Positions 18,518 through 29,375 are shown, counted from the stretch's first letter. The stretch: 64,000 bases of DNA from Cognatiluteimonas sedimenti (GCF_022808325.1 NZ_JALGCL010000002.1:435016-499015); one strand, 5' to 3'. Translations and numbers: made by a program. Notes: generated by a model not told the origin, from the sequence alone.

Positions 18518-20767
18518 TTATTCGACCGAGAGCCCGTCGACCTTCTGCCAGCCCCTCGGCAACAATCCGCCACGCGTCGCTCGGCTGCCGACGTAGGCGT
18601 CCAGGTCCTTGAACGACAGGGTCATCGTGCGCGCGCCGGACCGGACCGCCAGCGCGCCACCCGGCGGCACCACCGCGATCGCCACCACGCGCTCGGTGCC
18701 GAGCTTGGCCTTGGGGATGTCGATGATCTTGTTGCCCTTGCCCTTGTCGAGCTCCGGCAACTCCGATACCGGGAACGCGAGCAGGTGGCCGGCGCTGGTC
18801 ACGGCCACGACGCGGTCGCGCTCGACTTCCGCGATTGGCGCCGGTTGCAGCACCTTCGCGTTCGGGGTCAGCGATTGCATCGCCTTGCCGGCCTTCTGCC
18901 GCCCGGTCAGGTTCTCGAAACGGGTGACGAAGCCGTAGCCGTGCGAGGACGCGAGCACGAAGCGGCTGTCGTTGTCGCCGGTCGCCAATGCGCGGAAGGA
19001 GGCCCCCGCCGCCGGGGAGAAGCGCCCGGTCAGCGGTTCGCCGTTGCCGCGTGCGCCGGGCAGCGTGTGCGCGACGGTCGAGTAGCTGCGGCCGCTGGAA
19101 TCGATGAAGGCGACCTGCTGCGTGCTGCGCCCCCGGACCGCCGCCAGCAGGCCGTCGCCTTCGCGGTAGGACAGCGCGGCGGCATCGACGTCGTGGCCCT
19201 TGGCCGCGCGCACCCAGCCCTTGTCGCTCAGCACCACGGTGACCGGCTCGCTCGGGACCAGGTCGTTCTCGTCGATCGCCTGCGCGGCGTCGCGCGCGAC
19301 CAGCGGCGAGCGCCGCGCGTCGCCGAACCTCGAAGCGTCCGCCAGCAGCTCGTCCTTGACCAGCTTGCGCAGCCTGGCGCCGGACTTCTGCTCGAGGACC
19401 GCGATCAGCTGGTCGCGCTCGTCGTCGAGTTCGTCCTGCTCGCCGCGGATCTTCATTTCCTCCAGCCGCGCCAGCTGCCGCAGCCGGGTGTCGAGGATGT
19501 AGTCGGCCTGGACCTCGCTCAGTTCGAAGCGCGCGATCAGCGCCGGCTTCGGCTCGTCCTCGCTGCGGATGATGCGGATGACTTCGTCGAGGTTGAGGAA
19601 GGCGACCAGCAGGCCTTCGAGCAGGTGCAGGCGGCGCTCCACCTTCTCGAGGCGGTGGCGCAGGCGCCGGGTGACGGTTTCGCTGCGGAACTGCAGCCAT
19701 TCGCGCAGGATCTGCTTGAGGTTCTTCACCTGCGGGCGGCCGTCGAGGCCGATCACGTTCATGTTGACCCGGAAGCTCTTTTCCAGGTCGGTGGTGGCGA
19801 ACAGATGGCCCATCAGCTGTTCGGCATCGACCCGGCTGGAGCGCGGGATCAGCACGATGCGGGTCGGGTTGGCGTGGTCGGACTCGTCGCGAATGTCCTC
19901 CAGCCACGGCAGCTTCTTCGCCCGCATCTGCATGGCGATCTGCTCGATGACCTTCGACGGCGAGACCTGGTGCGGCAGCGCGGTGACCACGATGTTGGCG
20001 TGCTCGCGGCTGTAGGTGGCGCGGGCTCGCACGCTGCCAAGGCCGGTTTCGTACAGCGCCAGCAGGTCGGCGGCCGGGGTGATGATCTCGGCTTCGGTCG
20101 GGTAGTCCGGCCCGCGCACGTGCTCGCACAGGTCGCGGACGCTGGCCTCGGGATCCTCGAGCAGGCGCACGCAGGCGCTGACGATCTCGTTGAGGTTGTG
20201 CGGCGGCACGTCGGTGGCCATGCCGACCGCAATGCCGGTAGTGCCGTTGAGCAGCAGGTGCGGCAGCCGCGCCGGCATCCACGCCGGTTCCTCGAGGGTG
20301 CCGTCGAAGTTCGGGGTCCAGTCGACCGTGCCCTGGCCGAGCTCGCCCAGCAGCACCTCGGCGATCGGGGTCAGCTTGGACTCGGTATAGCGCATGGCCG
20401 CGAACGACTTGGGGTCGTCGCTGGAACCGAAGTTGCCCTGGCCGTCGATCAGCGGATAGCGGTAGGAGAACGGCTGTGCCATCAGCACCAGCGCCTCGTA
20501 GCAGGCGCTGTCGCCATGCGGGTGGTACTTGCCGATGACGTCGCCGACGGTGCGCGCGGACTTCTTCGGCTTGGCGGTCGCGGCCAGGCCGAGTTCGCTC
20601 ATCGCGTAGATGATCCTGCGCTGCACCGGCTTGAGGCCGTCGCCGAGGAAGGGCAGGGCGCGGTCCAGCACCACGTACATCGAGTAGTCGAGGTAGGCGC
20701 GCTCGGCGTACTCGCGCAGCGGGATCTGCTCGAAGCCGTGGAAGACGGGGCGGACGGTGTCGGTCAT
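18518..20767 (-). CDS. parC: DNA topoisomerase IV subunit A
   Basis: 749 aa. The DNA-breaking subunit that decatenates replicated chromosomes with ParE. The N-terminal breakage-reunion domain has catalytic Tyr127 in FAAMRYTE. The quinolone-resistance region [10 protein letters not shown] keeps Ser87 and Glu91 (E. coli Ser80/Glu84), i.e. the susceptible form. The [18 protein letters not shown] and coiled-coil regions and the C-terminal beta-pinwheel are present. The C-terminal domain identifies ParC rather than GyrA, as does the family start [22 protein letters not shown] -10 lies 31 nt upstream. Confidence 0.96.
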   Translation of the reverse strand: MTDTVRPVFHGFEQIPLREYAERAYLDYSMYVVLDRALPFLGDGLKPVQRRIIYAMSELGLAATAKPKKSARTVGDVIGKYHPHGDSACYEALVLMAQPFSYRYPLIDGQGNFGSSDDPKSFAAMRYTESKLTPIAEVLLGELGQGTVDWTPNFDGTLEEPAWMPARLPHLLLNGTTGIAVGMATDVPPHNLNEIVSACVRLLEDPEASVRDLCEHVRGPDYPTEAEIITPAADLLALYETGLGSVRARATYSREHANIVVTALPHQVSPSKVIEQIAMQMRAKKLPWLEDIRDESDHANPTRIVLIPRSSRVDAEQLMGHLFATTDLEKSFRVNMNVIGLDGRPQVKNLKQILREWLQFRSETVTRRLRHRLEKVERRLHLLEGLLVAFLNLDEVIRIIRSEDEPKPALIARFELSEVQADYILDTRLRQLARLEEMKIRGEQDELDDERDQLIAVLEQKSGARLRKLVKDELLADASRFGDARRSPLVARDAAQAIDENDLVPSEPVTVVLSDKGWVRAAKGHDVDAAALSYREGDGLLAAVRGRSTQQVAFIDSSGRSYSTVAHTLPGARGNGEPLTGRFSPAAGASFRALATGDNDSRFVLASSHGYGFVTRFENLTGRQKAGKAMQSLTPNAKVLQPAPIAEVERDRVVAVTSAGHLLAFPVSELPELDKGKGNKIIDIPKAKLGTERVVAIAVVPPGGALAVRSGARTMTLSFKDLDAYVGSRATRGGLLPRGWQKVDGLSVE

Positions 20768-20797
20768 GCGGGTACTGCAACGGGAAATGCAGCCACG

Positions 20798-20803
20798 ATT
20801 CTA
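20798..20803 (-). promoter_or_regulatory. parC promoter, -10 element
   Basis: Minus-strand TAGAAT followed by CGTGG. Predicted +1 near 20791, leader about 24 nt. No good -35. The hexamer plus GC-rich discriminator closely resembles those before tRNA-Leu and tesB. Confidence 0.5.
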
Positions 20804-20841
20804 GGGCATCGCCGCCGCGCGCAGTGGTCGGCGCGGCGTGC

Positions 20842-21969
20842 TCAGCCCGCCGGCGACGCCGTCGGCGTGCGCGTGCCGAAACGGTGCTTGAGGCGCAGGG
20901 CCGGGCGTTCCACCAGGAACCACGACAGCGCCGCCAGCAACAAGGCCAGCGCCGTGGCCCAGGCCATGTTGGCCAGCGGCCGGGGGTCGTGGGTGGCCAG
21001 CAGCACCAGTTGCTGCGCCGGCCAGCCGTACAGGTAGAGGCCGTAGGACAGGTCGGTGTGGCGGATCATCGGCAGCTTCGGCACGAAGGCGATCAACAGC
21101 GTGCCGTAGCACAGCAGCAGGTAGTAGGGAATGTGGAACCACGGCCCGCCGCGGGTCAGCACGGCGGCCGCCAGCAGCGCCAGCAGCGCCCACCACGACA
21201 GCCGCACGCGCTCCCGGTTGAGCCACAGCGCGGTACCGCTGATGAAGAAGGCGGTGCACCAGGCGTAATTCGCGACGTGGTCTGGCAGCGGCGCCTTCCA
21301 GCGCGCCAGCGCGTAGCCGGCGGCCATCGCCAGCAGCCACAGCGGCGTATAGCGGCGACGCGTGAGCAGGCCGGCGCCGCCGGCCAGCAGCAGTGCGACA
21401 TACAGCCGCGCCTCGATCGGCAGCGTCCACAGCGAGCCGTTGATCGCGGTGCGCGGCAGCGACTCGAACACGCCCGGCAGCAGGAACTCGCTCGACTTCA
21501 GCGTGGCGTTGACCCAGAAGTAGCGCCATACCTGTGGCTGCTGCCAGTAGTCGGCCGCGGTGGTCAGCAGCGGCCCCAGCACGAACGCGGTCAGCGCAGC
21601 GCACACCGCCAATCCCGGCACGATCCGCAGCGCGCGGGATGCAAGGTAGCTGCCGATGCTGTTGCGCTCCAGGCTGGCGGCGATCAGGAAGCCGCTGATG
21701 ACGAAGAACACGTCCACCGCCACGCCGCCGGCGAACTTGAACTGCGTCAGCCGGGTGACGAGGTCGGCGCCGGGCGCGGCGGTGATCGCCCAGGCGTGGC
21801 CGTAGATCACCATCCACGCCGCGACCAGGCGCATCAGGTTGAAGTTGTTGCGGTTCGCGGCCCAGCCGGAGGCGATGCTCGGCGCGTCGCGCCAGCCGGT
21901 CGACCAGCGCGGCTGCAAGGGCGCGGAGCGGGTTCCGGCGCGCGCGGGCGCGCGCTCAGCCGGGCGCAT
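20842..21969 (-). CDS. Acyltransferase family 3 membrane protein (OafA/YrhL-like)
   Basis: 375 aa, about ten hydrophobic segments. Family hallmarks are NLMRLVAAWMVIYGHAW (catalytic His region) and GGVAVDVFFVISGFLIAASL; the C-terminus has HTDLSYGLYLYGWPAQQ. Members O-acylate cell-surface sugars such as LPS O-antigen or exopolysaccharide. Its start overlaps the end of the upstream M15 peptidase gene by 14 bp, so the two form an operon. The first ~35 residues are hydrophilic and could be trimmed if a later start is used. Confidence 0.88.
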   Translation of the reverse strand: MRPAERAPARAGTRSAPLQPRWSTGWRDAPSIASGWAANRNNFNLMRLVAAWMVIYGHAWAITAAPGADLVTRLTQFKFAGGVAVDVFFVISGFLIAASLERNSIGSYLASRALRIVPGLAVCAALTAFVLGPLLTTAADYWQQPQVWRYFWVNATLKSSEFLLPGVFESLPRTAINGSLWTLPIEARLYVALLLAGGAGLLTRRRYTPLWLLAMAAGYALARWKAPLPDHVANYAWCTAFFISGTALWLNRERVRLSWWALLALLAAAVLTRGGPWFHIPYYLLLCYGTLLIAFVPKLPMIRHTDLSYGLYLYGWPAQQLVLLATHDPRPLANMAWATALALLLAALSWFLVERPALRLKHRFGTRTPTASPAG

Positions 21970-22756
21970 GCGCCCAGTGCCAGGGCTCGTAGACGATGCC
22001 GTACGGGTTGTCGCGCGGATAGCTCATGCCGAAGCCGTATTCCGCGGCGTGGTCGCACAGCCAGGCGAACGCCGGCGTGCGCTCGAAGGATTCCTCGGCT
22101 GGTGGTTCGCCCGGCGTGCCGATGTCCAGCGCGCGACCGCCGTGGTGCTCGGAATAACCGGGCGCGGCGTTGACGGTGAGGATCTCGTCCACGCTCAAGC
22201 CCCGCGCCAGCTTGCGTTCGAAGATGCCGAGCTGGTAATCGTGGCTGCGGTAACCGGAGATCGCCTCCAGCAGCACGCCGTCGCGCAGCGCCGCTTCGCG
22301 CAGGTGCGCCCAGGCGCGCGCGGCGTCCACGTGGAGCCACAGCGGACGCCGGTAGCGGTCGAAACCGGCGAGTGCGAGCCAGTCCGGTTCGGGGACCAGG
22401 GGCAGGCCGCTGCGTTCACCGTATCCGTCGTCCAGCCCCAGCGCCTGCAGGCGTTCGCGCAATCGCTGCAGTGGCAGCGTCGCGACCACGTCGATGCCGG
22501 TGCGGCGCCGTTCATGCACGCGGCGCAAGGCCGCCAGGGCGTCGTCGATGCCCGGCTCGTGGCGCAACGACGGCAACAGCGGCTGCAGCCCTTCGCGCAG
22601 GTCGGCGGCAAGGTAGCGGCCGTCGCGCTTGCGCCGCAGGACGTGGCGGGCGCGGGCCAGCAGGCGCGCATCGCGGTTGCTGCGCGCATGCAGCAGGCCG
22701 CCGGGCCAGATCTCGATCCGCGGGGTGTTGAGCAGGATGCCGGGGCTGGCGCGCAT
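21956..22756 (-). CDS. D-alanyl-D-alanine carboxypeptidase family protein (peptidase M15B, VanY-like)
   Basis: 266 aa. The C-terminal ~110 residues have the M15 zinc site: SGYRS, SEHHGGRALDIG (His and Asp ligands) and EPWHW (final His). They trim the terminal D-Ala of peptidoglycan peptides. The N-terminal half is not a recognised domain and no signal peptide is evident, so localisation is uncertain. A TAACCT hexamer ends 6 nt before the ATG, predicting a leaderless mRNA. Overlaps the acyltransferase gene downstream; the pairing suggests a joint envelope-modification role. Confidence 0.88.
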   Translation of the reverse strand: MRASPGILLNTPRIEIWPGGLLHARSNRDARLLARARHVLRRKRDGRYLAADLREGLQPLLPSLRHEPGIDDALAALRRVHERRRTGIDVVATLPLQRLRERLQALGLDDGYGERSGLPLVPEPDWLALAGFDRYRRPLWLHVDAARAWAHLREAALRDGVLLEAISGYRSHDYQLGIFERKLARGLSVDEILTVNAAPGYSEHHGGRALDIGTPGEPPAEESFERTPAFAWLCDHAAEYGFGMSYPRDNPYGIVYEPWHWAHAPG

Positions 22757-22762
22757 GCGCGC

Positions 22763-22768
22763 AGGTTA
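22763..22768 (-). promoter_or_regulatory. -10 of the M15 peptidase-acyltransferase operon (leaderless)
   Basis: Minus-strand TAACCT, six nt (GCGCGC), then ATG at 22756. Spacing matches a transcript starting at the ATG. Hexamer match is moderate (TA---T). Confidence 0.35.
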
Positions 22769-22892
22769 CCGGGCGCGGGCGCCGCTCGTCATCCGTGCAG
22801 GCACGACCCGCGGCGGCCGCAGGCGGCTGCGGTCGTCGCTGGCTGGTTCCCGCAGGCGTGGATCGTCGCTCGAAGGCCTGCGCGCCGGCACG

Positions 22893-24227
22893 TCAGTGCG
22901 CGCCGAGCCATGCGGCTGCGTCGGACACGAGTTGCGCATCGACGTGGCCGGGCGCCGCGTACGCGGCGACGTCGTCGTCGCCCTGGACCGCGATGCCGAG
23001 GTGGTTCAGGCCCTCGTAGAGCTTGAATTCGACATTCGGATCGTCGTGGAACGCGCCCTTCCATCCCTGCCAGTCGGCGTCCACCACCTGGATGTCGCGG
23101 GTGCCCTGCAGCACCAGCATCGGCAACCCCACGGCCCGGGCTTCGGCGACCGGATCGACCGCGTCGGTGCTGCGCCAGTACGCCGCCGGCTGCCCCATCG
23201 GTGATTGCGCGACCGGCACGTCGGCGCTCGCGCGCACCGCGGCGACTTGCTGCTTCAGCGCTTCCAGTGCCGCGGATTCCTCCGCGCTGGTCCTGCCGTC
23301 GTCCAGCACGGCCATGCGCTTGCGCTGTTCGACCAGGATGTCGAGCAGCGGCCGTGCGGGCGCCGCCAGCAGGATCAATCCCGCGACGTGTCCGGAATGC
23401 TGCGCGATCCGCGGCGCCATCATCGCGCCCTGGCTGTGGCCGAGCACGAACACCCGCGACGGGTCGATCCCCGGCGCCTTGCGCAAGGCCTCGACCGCGG
23501 CGACGGCGTCGTCCGTGGTCTCGCTGTCGATGGTGACGCCACCGGCGGCGAAATCCTGCGGCCGTGCCTTCGTCCGCTTCTCGTAGCGCAGCACCGCGAT
23601 GCCCTGCGCGGCGAGCCCGCGGGCGATGTCCAGGAATGGCTTGTTCGGGCCAATGCTCTCGTCGCGGTCCTGCGGGCCGGAGCCATGCACCAGCACCACC
23701 GCGGGGAAACCTGCGGCGGGCGGCGCGGCCTTGGGCGTGGCCAGCGTGCCGGGCAGGGCGCGTTCGCCTTCGCCGACGCTGAAGTCGGTTTCGCCGAAGT
23801 TGGCGTCGGCGGGCGGTGGCGGCGCTGCGGGAGCGGCCGGCGGCTGCACCATGAAGCCGGCGACGCTTCCGTCGGCGGCGACCACGACCCTGGCCACCAG
23901 CTCGGCCCTGGCGTAGTGCAGCGGGATGGTCACCACCTGCACGCCGTCCTGCGCGGCCACGAGCGGCTCGCCGCGACCGGTAGCATCGCCGGCGACCTGC
24001 GGCAGCGATTCCCAGACTTGCTGCAGTTTGTCCGCGGGCACCGCCGCGGCCATCTGCGCGCCGAACGCGGTTTCGGCGGCGGCGTAATCATGGGCGTCGA
24101 GGCGGTCGAGCAGTTGCAGCGCGATCGCGGTGGCGTCGGCGGGCGGGGCAGGGGCGGCGTCCTGCGCGGCGACGATCGACGGCAGCATCATCGCCACGGC
24201 GAGCAGCATCGTTTCAAGGATCTTCAT
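22893..24227 (-). CDS. Secreted alpha/beta hydrolase with N-terminal DUF3887-like domain
   Basis: 444 aa. A signal peptide (cleavage near VAAQ, residue 22) is followed by a ~100-residue DUF3887-like domain that starts ALQLLDRLDAHDYAAAETAF, a Pro/Ala linker (PPAAPAAPPPPA), and an alpha/beta hydrolase. The hydrolase carries VVLVHGSGPQDRDESIGPNKPF, nucleophile GHSQGAM, and a late Asp (GTRDIQV) and His (GLNHLG). The nearest known type is the periplasmic esterase/peptidase-like family with the HGSGP(Q/N)DRDE motif; the substrate is unknown. Its ATG overlaps the stop of the DUF4177 gene (ATGA): last gene of the SPFH operon. Confidence 0.85.
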   Translation of the reverse strand: MKILETMLLAVAMMLPSIVAAQDAAPAPPADATAIALQLLDRLDAHDYAAAETAFGAQMAAAVPADKLQQVWESLPQVAGDATGRGEPLVAAQDGVQVVTIPLHYARAELVARVVVAADGSVAGFMVQPPAAPAAPPPPADANFGETDFSVGEGERALPGTLATPKAAPPAAGFPAVVLVHGSGPQDRDESIGPNKPFLDIARGLAAQGIAVLRYEKRTKARPQDFAAGGVTIDSETTDDAVAAVEALRKAPGIDPSRVFVLGHSQGAMMAPRIAQHSGHVAGLILLAAPARPLLDILVEQRKRMAVLDDGRTSAEESAALEALKQQVAAVRASADVPVAQSPMGQPAAYWRSTDAVDPVAEARAVGLPMLVLQGTRDIQVVDADWQGWKGAFHDDPNVEFKLYEGLNHLGIAVQGDDDVAAYAAPGHVDAQLVSDAAAWLGAH

Positions 24228-24406
24228 GGCATGGCCTTCTTCAGGTAGAGCTGTACGGGGGCGAAGCGTTGCGGTTGTACCGCCGATACCAGTTCCCAGC
24301 CCTGCAGGCCGAGCTGGGTCAGGCGTTCCTGCGCGGCTTCGCGGGTCTTGCCCAGGAACGTCGCCTTCACTTCCACGACCTGGTAACTCCAGCGCTCACT
24401 TGCCAT
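24224..24406 (-). CDS. DUF4177-family small protein
   Basis: 60 aa. WSYQVVEVKATFLGKTREAAQERLTQLGLQGWELVSA is the DUF4177 pattern (short beta strand, helix, GWELVS strand). Function unknown. It overlaps the RHH gene upstream by 11 bp and the hydrolase downstream by 4 bp, so its translation is almost certainly coupled within the operon. Confidence 0.85.
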   Translation of the reverse strand: MASERWSYQVVEVKATFLGKTREAAQERLTQLGLQGWELVSAVQPQRFAPVQLYLKKAMP

Positions 24407-24581
24407 CGTCTCCCTCCTCCTGGTTTGCCGACGGTTTCAACCGGCCGGCCTTGCGCAGCGCATCGCGCAACACGTATTCGATCTGCGCGTTGAGGCTGCG
24501 CAACTCGTCGTCGGCCCAGCGTTGCGCGGCCGCGAGTACGTCGGCGTTGATGCGCAGCGGATAGGCCTTCTTTTCTGCCAT
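24396..24581 (-). CDS. Arc/MetJ-like ribbon-helix-helix DNA-binding protein
   Basis: 61 aa. KKAYPLRINADVLAAAQRWADDELRSLNAQIEYVLRDALRKAG is a full RHH_1 unit: a beta strand (YPLRIN, whose alternate residues contact DNA), then two helices ending in the IEYVLRDAL signature of Arc-type repressors. The family start MAEKKAY at 24581 is used; the frame opens ten codons earlier. There is no toxin gene beside it, so this is probably not a toxin-antitoxin pair. The tandem TGATATCA palindromes over the operon promoter are the natural binding site, making it a likely autorepressor. Confidence 0.9.
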   Translation of the reverse strand: MAEKKAYPLRINADVLAAAQRWADDELRSLNAQIEYVLRDALRKAGRLKPSANQEEGDDGK

Positions 24582-24644
24582 GGGTATGCGCTTCCTGTGG
24601 AAAGTCCGCACATGGACGTGCGGGTTCTTGCGCAGGATGCGCGG

Positions 24645-25526
<882 letters not shown>

Positions 25527-25566
25527 GACGCGGTCTCGGACGACGCGGCCGGATAGCCGTGAGGTA

Positions 25567-25595
25567 GTGATATCAAAATGATATCAATCAATCAA
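25567..25595 (-). promoter_or_regulatory. SPFH operon promoter overlapped by tandem TGATATCA operators
   Basis: Plus strand 25568-25586 is TGATATCAAAATGATATCA: two perfect 8-bp palindromes with centres 11 bp apart, i.e. on one face of the helix. On the minus strand the same patch holds -35 TTGATT (plus 25590-25595), a 17-bp spacer and -10 TATCAC (plus 25567-25572), so both palindromes lie within the promoter. Tandem short palindromes at one-turn spacing are how RHH dimers (CopG, ParD, Arc types) bind. The operon encodes one, so autorepression is the likely function. The 29-bp AT-rich patch stands out sharply in GC-rich surroundings. Confidence 0.8.
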
Positions 25596-25644
25596 GCGAT
25601 GCCCGACGGACGGCGCCCGGCCGCGGACGCCGACCGGTCATGGC

Positions 25645-26553
25645 TCAGGGATGCAGGTACAGCAGCGGCGCCGGGCTGAGCTCGCCGGTGGCGTACAGGG
25701 CGCGGCTGTCTGCGCTCCAGGCGAGCGCCTCGGCCTGGGGCAGCCAGGGCAGGGGATGCACCTGCGGTGGCCGCGCCAGCGCCTGGGCCCAGGTTTCGCG
25801 GCCGCGGCGCGGGTACACCAGCACGTCGCGGTAGGTCAGTACCGCCAGGGCGTGGCGGTCGGCGGCGACGTCGGCGGCGGTGACCTGGCTGCGGATCCGT
25901 GCCAGCCGGGCGTTGGCCCGGACTTCCTCGGCGTCGGCCTGCGGGACGCCAGCCAGGGTGCCCAACGCGCGTGCGACCTGCAGTCCCGGGGCCCGCGGCC
26001 GCAGCGGCAGCGCGAACAGTTCCGGCGGCTGGCGCTTCTTCGACACCAGCAGGACCTGCCCGGCAGCGGCGTCGACCGCGACCGCCTCGCAATCGCGGGC
26101 GCCATCGGGCCAGCGGAACGCGATCGACCAGGCTGGCTTGACCACGGCGTCGGCCAGGCTGGCAGGTTCCTCGATCACATGCAGTTGCAGTGTCCTGCGC
26201 AGGCCGCCGTTGTCGCCGGTGTCGGCGACCAGCAGGTAGTGGCGGCCGTCGAGATCGAACGCGGCGAGGTCTTCCCAGTCGGTGTTGTCGACGCCGTCGA
26301 TGCGCAGCGTCGCCAGCCTGCCGCCACGGCGGCTCACCGCGTGCAGCCGCGCCGCATTGCCGCCATCGTTGAGCATCCACAAGGTATCGGGATGGCGACG
26401 CGATGCCGCCAGTCCGCTGACCTCGTCCAGTTGCGCGTCCAGCATCAGCCCCGAGAGCTGCGCGAACGGCGGCGGATCGCTGCAGCCGGCGAGCAGCGCG
26501 CCGAGCAGGGCGGCGAGCAGCAGCGCGGCACGGGAAGGCGGACGCAGGGCCAT
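25645..26553 (-). CDS. Lipoprotein, beta-propeller-like, unknown function
   Basis: 302 aa. The signal ends in a lipobox (LLAGC, Cys24). The body has repeated strands such as [53 protein letters not shown] and [20 protein letters not shown]. These resemble SdiA-regulated or phytase-like six-bladed propellers. Outer-membrane or periplasmic location expected; ligand unknown. A weak -10-like CATGCT ends 6 nt before the ATG. Divergent from purT. Confidence 0.75.
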   Translation of the reverse strand: MALRPPSRAALLLAALLGALLAGCSDPPPFAQLSGLMLDAQLDEVSGLAASRRHPDTLWMLNDGGNAARLHAVSRRGGRLATLRIDGVDNTDWEDLAAFDLDGRHYLLVADTGDNGGLRRTLQLHVIEEPASLADAVVKPAWSIAFRWPDGARDCEAVAVDAAAGQVLLVSKKRQPPELFALPLRPRAPGLQVARALGTLAGVPQADAEEVRANARLARIRSQVTAADVAADRHALAVLTYRDVLVYPRRGRETWAQALARPPQVHPLPWLPQAEALAWSADSRALYATGELSPAPLLYLHP

Positions 26554-26651
26554 CGTGCAAGCATGGCATGGGCCGGCGACGGCGCGAAGGACCGGGCGCG
26601 TGCAGGCCGCTGCGGCTAGACTGGAGCGCCTTCCGCCACCACCTTTCTCCC

Positions 26652-27872
26652 ATGCCCGCGATCGGCACGTTCGGCACCCCGCTGACCCCCCGCGCCATCC
26701 GCGTGCTGCTGTTGGGCGCAGGCGAACTCGGCAAGGAAGTGGCGATCGAGCTGCAGCGCTTCGGCGTCGAAGTCGTCGCTGTCGACCGTTACTCCGATGC
26801 GCCGGCGATGCAGGTCGCGCATCGCAGCCACGTCATCGACATGCTCGACGGCGCCGCGGTGCGAGCGGTGATCGAGCGCGAGCGCCCGCAGCTGGTCGTG
26901 CCGGAGATCGAGGCGATCCACACCGAAACCCTGGTGGCGCTGGAGCGCGAATGGGTCGAGGCTGCAGTCGAAGGCCAGCCGGTCGCGCGCGTGATCCCGA
27001 CCGCGCGTGCCGCGCGCCTGACCATGGATCGGGAAGGGATCCGCCGCCTCGCCGCCGAGGAATTGCGGGTTCCGGTGTCGCCGTACCGCTTCGTCGACAG
27101 CGTCGAGGACTACCGTGACGCGATCGCCACGCTAGGCCTGCCGTGCGTGGTCAAGCCGGTGATGTCGTCGTCGGGGCACGGCCAGAGCCTGGTGCGCGGC
27201 GACGACGAGATCGACGCTGCGTGGGAGTACGCGCAGACGGGTGGTCGCGCCGGCGCCGGGCGCGTGATCGTCGAGGGCTTCATCGACTTCGATTACGAGA
27301 TCACGCTGCTGACCGTGCGCCACGCGGCCGGCACCAGCTTCTGCCAGCCGATCGGCCACCTGCAGCGAGACGGCGACTACCGCGAGAGCTGGCAGCCGCA
27401 GCCGATGTCCGATCGCGCCCTGGCCGCGGCGCAGGGCATCGCCCGGCAGGTCTCCGATGCGCTGGGCGGATGGGGCGTGATGGGCATGGAGTTCTTCGTC
27501 AAGGGCGAGGAGGTCTGGTTCTCGGAGGTGTCGCCACGCCCGCATGACACCGGGCTGGTTACCCTCGTGTCGCAGGACCTGAGCGAGTTCGCGCTGCATG
27601 CGCGCGCGATCCTCGGCCTGCCGATCCCGGCGATCCGCCAGCTCGGGCCGTCGGCGTCGTGCGCGGTGCTGGCGCATGGGCATGGGGTGCCGGTTTTCGG
27701 CGGGGTCGGCGAGGCGCTGCAGCATCCGGATACCGCGCTGCGGCTGTTCGGCAAGCCGCGCGTGGCCGGGCACCGTCGCGTCGGCGTGACCCTGGCGCGC
27801 GGCGCCGACGTCGACGATGCCCGTCGCATCGCGCGCGAGGCCGCCGCGGCGCTGACGATCGAGCTGGTCTGA
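26652..27872 (+). CDS. purT: Formate-dependent phosphoribosylglycinamide formyltransferase
   Basis: 406 aa, close to E. coli PurT (392). An ATP-grasp enzyme making formyl-GAR from GAR, formate and ATP in purine synthesis. [30 protein letters not shown] is the N-terminal Rossmann-like domain. [16 protein letters not shown] is the ATP-grasp loop, and [24 protein letters not shown] holds the metal-binding Glu residues. Start at [19 protein letters not shown] hexamer at 26617-26622 is a possible -10. Confidence 0.96.
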   Translation: MPAIGTFGTPLTPRAIRVLLLGAGELGKEVAIELQRFGVEVVAVDRYSDAPAMQVAHRSHVIDMLDGAAVRAVIERERPQLVVPEIEAIHTETLVALEREWVEAAVEGQPVARVIPTARAARLTMDREGIRRLAAEELRVPVSPYRFVDSVEDYRDAIATLGLPCVVKPVMSSSGHGQSLVRGDDEIDAAWEYAQTGGRAGAGRVIVEGFIDFDYEITLLTVRHAAGTSFCQPIGHLQRDGDYRESWQPQPMSDRALAAAQGIARQVSDALGGWGVMGMEFFVKGEEVWFSEVSPRPHDTGLVTLVSQDLSEFALHARAILGLPIPAIRQLGPSASCAVLAHGHGVPVFGGVGEALQHPDTALRLFGKPRVAGHRRVGVTLARGADVDDARRIAREAAAALTIELV

Positions 27873-27976
27873 ATGCTTCGCCTGCCCATGTGCTTCAGGA
27901 CCACCGGCATTGAATCCTCCGCGTCCGCGCCGGCCCGACCGGACGGAACGCATCGAATCCAGTACGGGACCACGCA

Positions 27977-28414
27977 ATGAACGAAAGCAACGGCTACGCG
28001 GTGTTCTTCTTCCCGCAGGCGCTGGAAGCGCTGGGCGACGCGATCAAGCCCTACCTGCAGGACAGTCCCGCCGGGCCGCACCTGGTGTGCAAGGAGATCG
28101 ACACCGGTGGCGCGCTGCTGGAGATGACGCTGGAAGGCGTCACCAGCGGGGGCAAGGCCGTGCAGCTGGAGCTGATGGTGCCCACCTCGATGGTGCGGAT
28201 GATCGTTTCCAGCCAGAGCGACGGCAGTTTCGGTTTCGGCCCGCGCACCGCCGCGGCACCGGTGCCGGAGTTGCCACCGGTCGGGCCGACCGGGGAATCC
28301 GGTCAGTCGCGGCCGGATGCGTTGCCCAGCGGCGGTGCGCTGGTCGTGCCCGAGGAGGCGCCGGCAGGTCCGGTGGCAACGCCGGCGGACGAAACCGCAA
28401 AACCGGCACCCTGA
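27977..28414 (+). CDS. Hypothetical protein with Pro/Ala-rich tail
   Basis: 145 aa, not recognised. Residues 1-85 look like a compact alpha/beta domain (GYAVFFFPQALEALGDAIKPYLQ, then EMTLEGVTSGGKAVQLELMVP and MVRMIVSSQSDGSFGFGP). The last 60 residues are Pro/Ala/Gly-rich and probably disordered. No signal peptide. Plus strand, 104 bp after purT and convergent with bpt; codon use matches its neighbours, so it is likely a real gene. Confidence 0.75.
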   Translation: MNESNGYAVFFFPQALEALGDAIKPYLQDSPAGPHLVCKEIDTGGALLEMTLEGVTSGGKAVQLELMVPTSMVRMIVSSQSDGSFGFGPRTAAAPVPELPPVGPTGESGQSRPDALPSGGALVVPEEAPAGPVATPADETAKPAP

Positions 28415-28518
28415 GCGCCGCGCTCCGCGCGCGAGCCGCTGGTGCGGAACACCCGTTCTTGATCCGGGGTTGCTCGGCGCGCTCTGGCGACTCGCGCTGC
28501 GTGGCGAGGCGGGTCCGG

Positions 28519-29274
28519 CTATTCCGCAATGAACTGCAACGGCCGCCAGCCGCGGCCGTCGAAAGCTTCCAGCGGCCGGAACCGGCGCTTGTAATCCATC
28601 TTGCGATGGCCCGCGATCCAGTACCCCAGGTACAAGTGGCTGCGACCTTCGCGGCGCGCCCATTCGACCTGTTCGAGGATCGCCATGGTGCCCAGGCCAC
28701 GCGCGGTTTCGTCGGGATCGTAGAAGCTGTACACCGCCGACAGCGCATCCTCGCCGACCAGGTCGGTGACCGCGACCGCCAGCAGGCGATGGGTGTCGCG
28801 TTGGCGCAGCTCCAGGAAGCGTCCCTGCGCCCATGCGCCGACCAGGAACTGGTCGAATTCGAGCGCACCATGGTCGTCCATGCCACCACCGGGGTGGCGC
28901 GCGACGAGGTAGCGGCGATACAGGGCGAGCTGTTCCACGGTGCGTTGCGCCGGGAGCACGCGCATCTCGACATCGGCATTGCGCCCCAGGCAGCGGCGCT
29001 GGCTGCGGCTGGGCGTGAACTCCGCCACCGGGATGCGCACCGCGACGCAGGCATGGCAGCCGCGGCAGTGCGGGCGATAGACGATGTCGCCGGAACGGCG
29101 GAAGCCCCAGCCTAGGGCCTGTGGATACAACCGCGGCAGGCGCGCGTCGCGCGGATCCAGCACCAGGTCGCGGGCGGTGCGCTCGGGCCAGTAGCCGCAG
29201 GCGTGCTCGCCGGTGTGGAACAGGCGCAGGTCGTCGCTGCGCAGGTCGTCTTCGTGCGGGGATTCACCGCCCAT
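28519..29274 (-). CDS. bpt: Aspartate/glutamate leucyltransferase (N-end rule)
   Basis: 251 aa. It transfers Leu from Leu-tRNA to proteins with N-terminal Asp or Glu, marking them for ClpAP degradation. Recognisable by [36 protein letters not shown] (Cys motif, about residues 68-82), and the C-terminal acyltransferase half with [22 protein letters not shown] and [22 protein letters not shown]. The start at 29274 is supported by a TATGCT hexamer exactly 6 nt before the ATG. Confidence 0.94.
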   Translation of the reverse strand: MGGESPHEDDLRSDDLRLFHTGEHACGYWPERTARDLVLDPRDARLPRLYPQALGWGFRRSGDIVYRPHCRGCHACVAVRIPVAEFTPSRSQRRCLGRNADVEMRVLPAQRTVEQLALYRRYLVARHPGGGMDDHGALEFDQFLVGAWAQGRFLELRQRDTHRLLAVAVTDLVGEDALSAVYSFYDPDETARGLGTMAILEQVEWARREGRSHLYLGYWIAGHRKMDYKRRFRPLEAFDGRGWRPLQFIAE

Positions 29275-29280
29275 GCCGGC

Positions 29281-29286
29281 AGCATA
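29281..29286 (-). promoter_or_regulatory. bpt -10, six nt before the ATG (leaderless)
   Basis: Minus-strand TATGCT, then GCCGGC, then ATG 29274. A 4/6 match to TATAAT at the exact spacing for a transcript beginning at the start codon. No Shine-Dalgarno is possible if so. Confidence 0.5.
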
Positions 29287-29375
29287 GCGCCGTGCATGCT
29301 CGTGCGCGCGTTGCTGCCGCCGAGCGGGACGCGGACACGTCATGCCGCCGACGACCGGGCGCGTCCGCGCCTCGC

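Noticed and set aside
17126..21037. 1303-codon open frame on the plus strand opposite tpm and parC
   Set aside because: Repetitive Arg/Gln/Val/His-rich translation with no motif. The minus strand encodes intact ParC and TPMT.
24396..24581. Antitoxin of a toxin-antitoxin pair
   Set aside because: The neighbouring small gene is DUF4177, not a RelE/PIN/CcdB-like toxin, and the operon includes SPFH and hydrolase genes.
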